A stretch of 6,758 nt of DNA from Gemmatimonadota bacterium (GTDB taxonomy: Bacteria > Gemmatimonadota > Gemmatimonadetes > Longimicrobiales > Gaopeijiaceae), in NCBI GenBank assembly GCA_003567615.1, contig PWZC01000343.1, forward strand, positions 1-6,758, given 5' to 3'. Positions within the stretch are counted from its first letter, which is position 1. The number at the start of each line of letters is the position of its first letter. The notes under the pieces are model-generated. The model searched no databases. It saw only the letters and a program-made list of their open reading frames with translations, and was not told the origin of the DNA. A program made the position numbers and the translations under genes. Below, one piece after another: positions 6,205 to 6,758 of this stretch.

Positions 6205-6720
6205 TTATTCCACCTCCAGCAGTTCGACCTCGAACACCAGGACTGCATAGGGGGGAATGACGCCCCCGGCCCCGGAGGGACCGTAGGCCATGTCCCACGG
6301 GATCACCAGGATCCGCTCACCGCCGACCCGCATCCCGGCAACCCCGTCATCCCATCCCGGAATCACCCGGCCCTGCCCCAGGGGAAAGCGAAACCCTGCG
6401 TCCCCTCCACGGCTGGTGTCGAAGGAACTGCCGTCGGGGAAGAAGCCCGTGTAGTGGACACGGACCCCACGTCCCGGGACTGCCTCGTCCCCCTCCCCGG
6501 TCACCACATCCCGGAGCCAGACCCCCCGCTCGGTCTGCTCCATCTCCTCGAAGTCCACGCCGAGTTCGGGGGCGTAGGAGAGATCCGTCGGGGAGATGGC
6601 GGGTCCGAAGGCGGTCTCCTCGGGCGGGGGGGAATCCCCTCCGCAGGCCGCCAGGACGGCGGCAAGGAGGGGAACGACGATGAATCGGGCCAGGGATCGG
6701 GGAGAGGGTAGGCTGCGCAT
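6205..6720 (-). CDS. FKBP-type peptidyl-prolyl cis-trans isomerase, lipoprotein
   Basis: This 171-residue enzyme catalyses cis-trans isomerisation at prolyl bonds and helps fold exported proteins. It starts with a lipoprotein signal: basic residues, hydrophobic 12-25, and the lipobox LAAC with Cys26 as the lipidated residue. Gly27 follows the Cys, so under the usual rule it would not be held at the inner membrane and may go to the outer membrane. A linker rich in Pro and acidic residues spans about 28-65. One FKBP domain fills 66-171, with VHYTG (Tyr90), FDTS (Phe100, Asp101), Val119-Ile120 and Trp123 in GRVIPGWDDGV, MAYG (Tyr146) and LVFEVELL (161-168). All correspond to the known ligand pocket. 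The position of His87 in human FKBP12 is Tyr158 here, a variable site in bacteria. There is no long dimerisation domain as in Mip. The ATG at 6720 is preceded only by a weak GAGAG. It heads the cluster with the M14 peptidase and DUF3667 genes. Confidence 0.95.
   Translation of the reverse strand: MRSLPSPRSLARFIVVPLLAAVLAACGGDSPPPEETAFGPAISPTDLSYAPELGVDFEEMEQTERGVWLRDVVTGEGDEAVPGRGVRVHYTGFFPDGSSFDTSRGGDAGFRFPLGQGRVIPGWDDGVAGMRVGGERILVIPWDMAYGPSGAGGVIPPYAVLVFEVELLEVE
6211..6217 (-). promoter_or_regulatory. Ribosome binding site of the M14 peptidase gene
   Basis: The minus strand reads GGAGGTG here, inside the last codons of the FKBP gene, with GGAGG nine bases before the ATG at 6203-6201. It decides the start in favour of 6203 over the upstream ATG at 6248, and it implies that the peptidase is translated from the same transcript as the FKBP gene. 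Confidence 0.8.
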
Positions 6721-6758
6721 GAAGATCTCTCGGGGGAACGAGCGAAAGGGAGAATCAC

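Noticed and set aside
6204..6248. A longer M14 start at the ATG at 6248 (15 extra residues)
   Set aside because: The extra residues (MQSWCSRSNCWRWNK) do not look like the beginning of a signal peptide, the overlap with FKBP is 44 bases, and a good ribosome binding site serves the ATG at 6203.
5133..6260. A 375-codon open frame on the plus strand, opposite the M14 peptidase gene
   Set aside because: Same reason: a shadow of a convincing gene on the other strand. The translation is rich in Gly, Val, Pro and His and matches no family I know.
1..6758. Phage, transposon, CRISPR or defence-system content
   Set aside because: All genes are single-strand, close-packed, uniform in GC and codon choice, and belong to housekeeping or envelope families. 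I saw no direct repeat arrays, transposase or integrase motifs, or terminal inverted repeats.

Overview
The window is very GC-rich (about two thirds G+C by eye) and tightly packed. All five genes I can support lie on the minus strand, so transcription runs from position 6758 towards 1. I recognise no RNA genes, mobile elements or CRISPR arrays. The gene mix suggests a Gram-negative, high-GC environmental bacterium: an FKBP lipoprotein, a secreted M14 carboxypeptidase of the type with DxNGDG inserts, a DUF3667 membrane protein and a bacterial PPDK. Gemmatimonadota or a similar phylum would fit. That placement is an inference from family distribution and composition; no marker gene in the window proves it.

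Layout in transcription order. (1) 6720-6205: an FKBP-type peptidyl-prolyl isomerase with a lipoprotein signal. (2) 6203-4383: a secreted zinc carboxypeptidase of family M14, starting one base after the FKBP stop, with its ribosome binding site inside the FKBP gene. (3) 4386-3460: a DUF3667 protein (zinc ribbon plus membrane helices) whose GTG start overlaps the peptidase stop (GTGA). These three look like one translationally coupled unit devoted to the cell envelope. (4) 3459-3258: the only sizeable non-coding stretch, 202 bases, with a long imperfect hairpin just after the DUF3667 stop and a short palindrome just before the next ribosome binding site. (5) 3257-624: pyruvate, phosphate dikinase (ppdK), full length, GTG start with a good ribosome binding site. 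(6) 614 to beyond position 1: the first 204 codons of an unidentified protein, nine bases after the ppdK stop and probably co-transcribed with it.

How they work together: the first cluster would fold (FKBP) and carry out (M14) processing of peptides or proteins outside the cytoplasmic membrane; the role of the DUF3667 partner is unknown. The second cluster is central carbon metabolism: PPDK interconverts pyruvate and phosphoenolpyruvate. Its catalytic His is present, but the Thr that the known PPDK regulatory protein phosphorylates is replaced by Val. That is the most specific oddity in the window. I do not see a clear new multi-gene system; the points most worth checking are the PPDK substitution, the structured intergenic region and the uncharacterised protein that follows ppdK.
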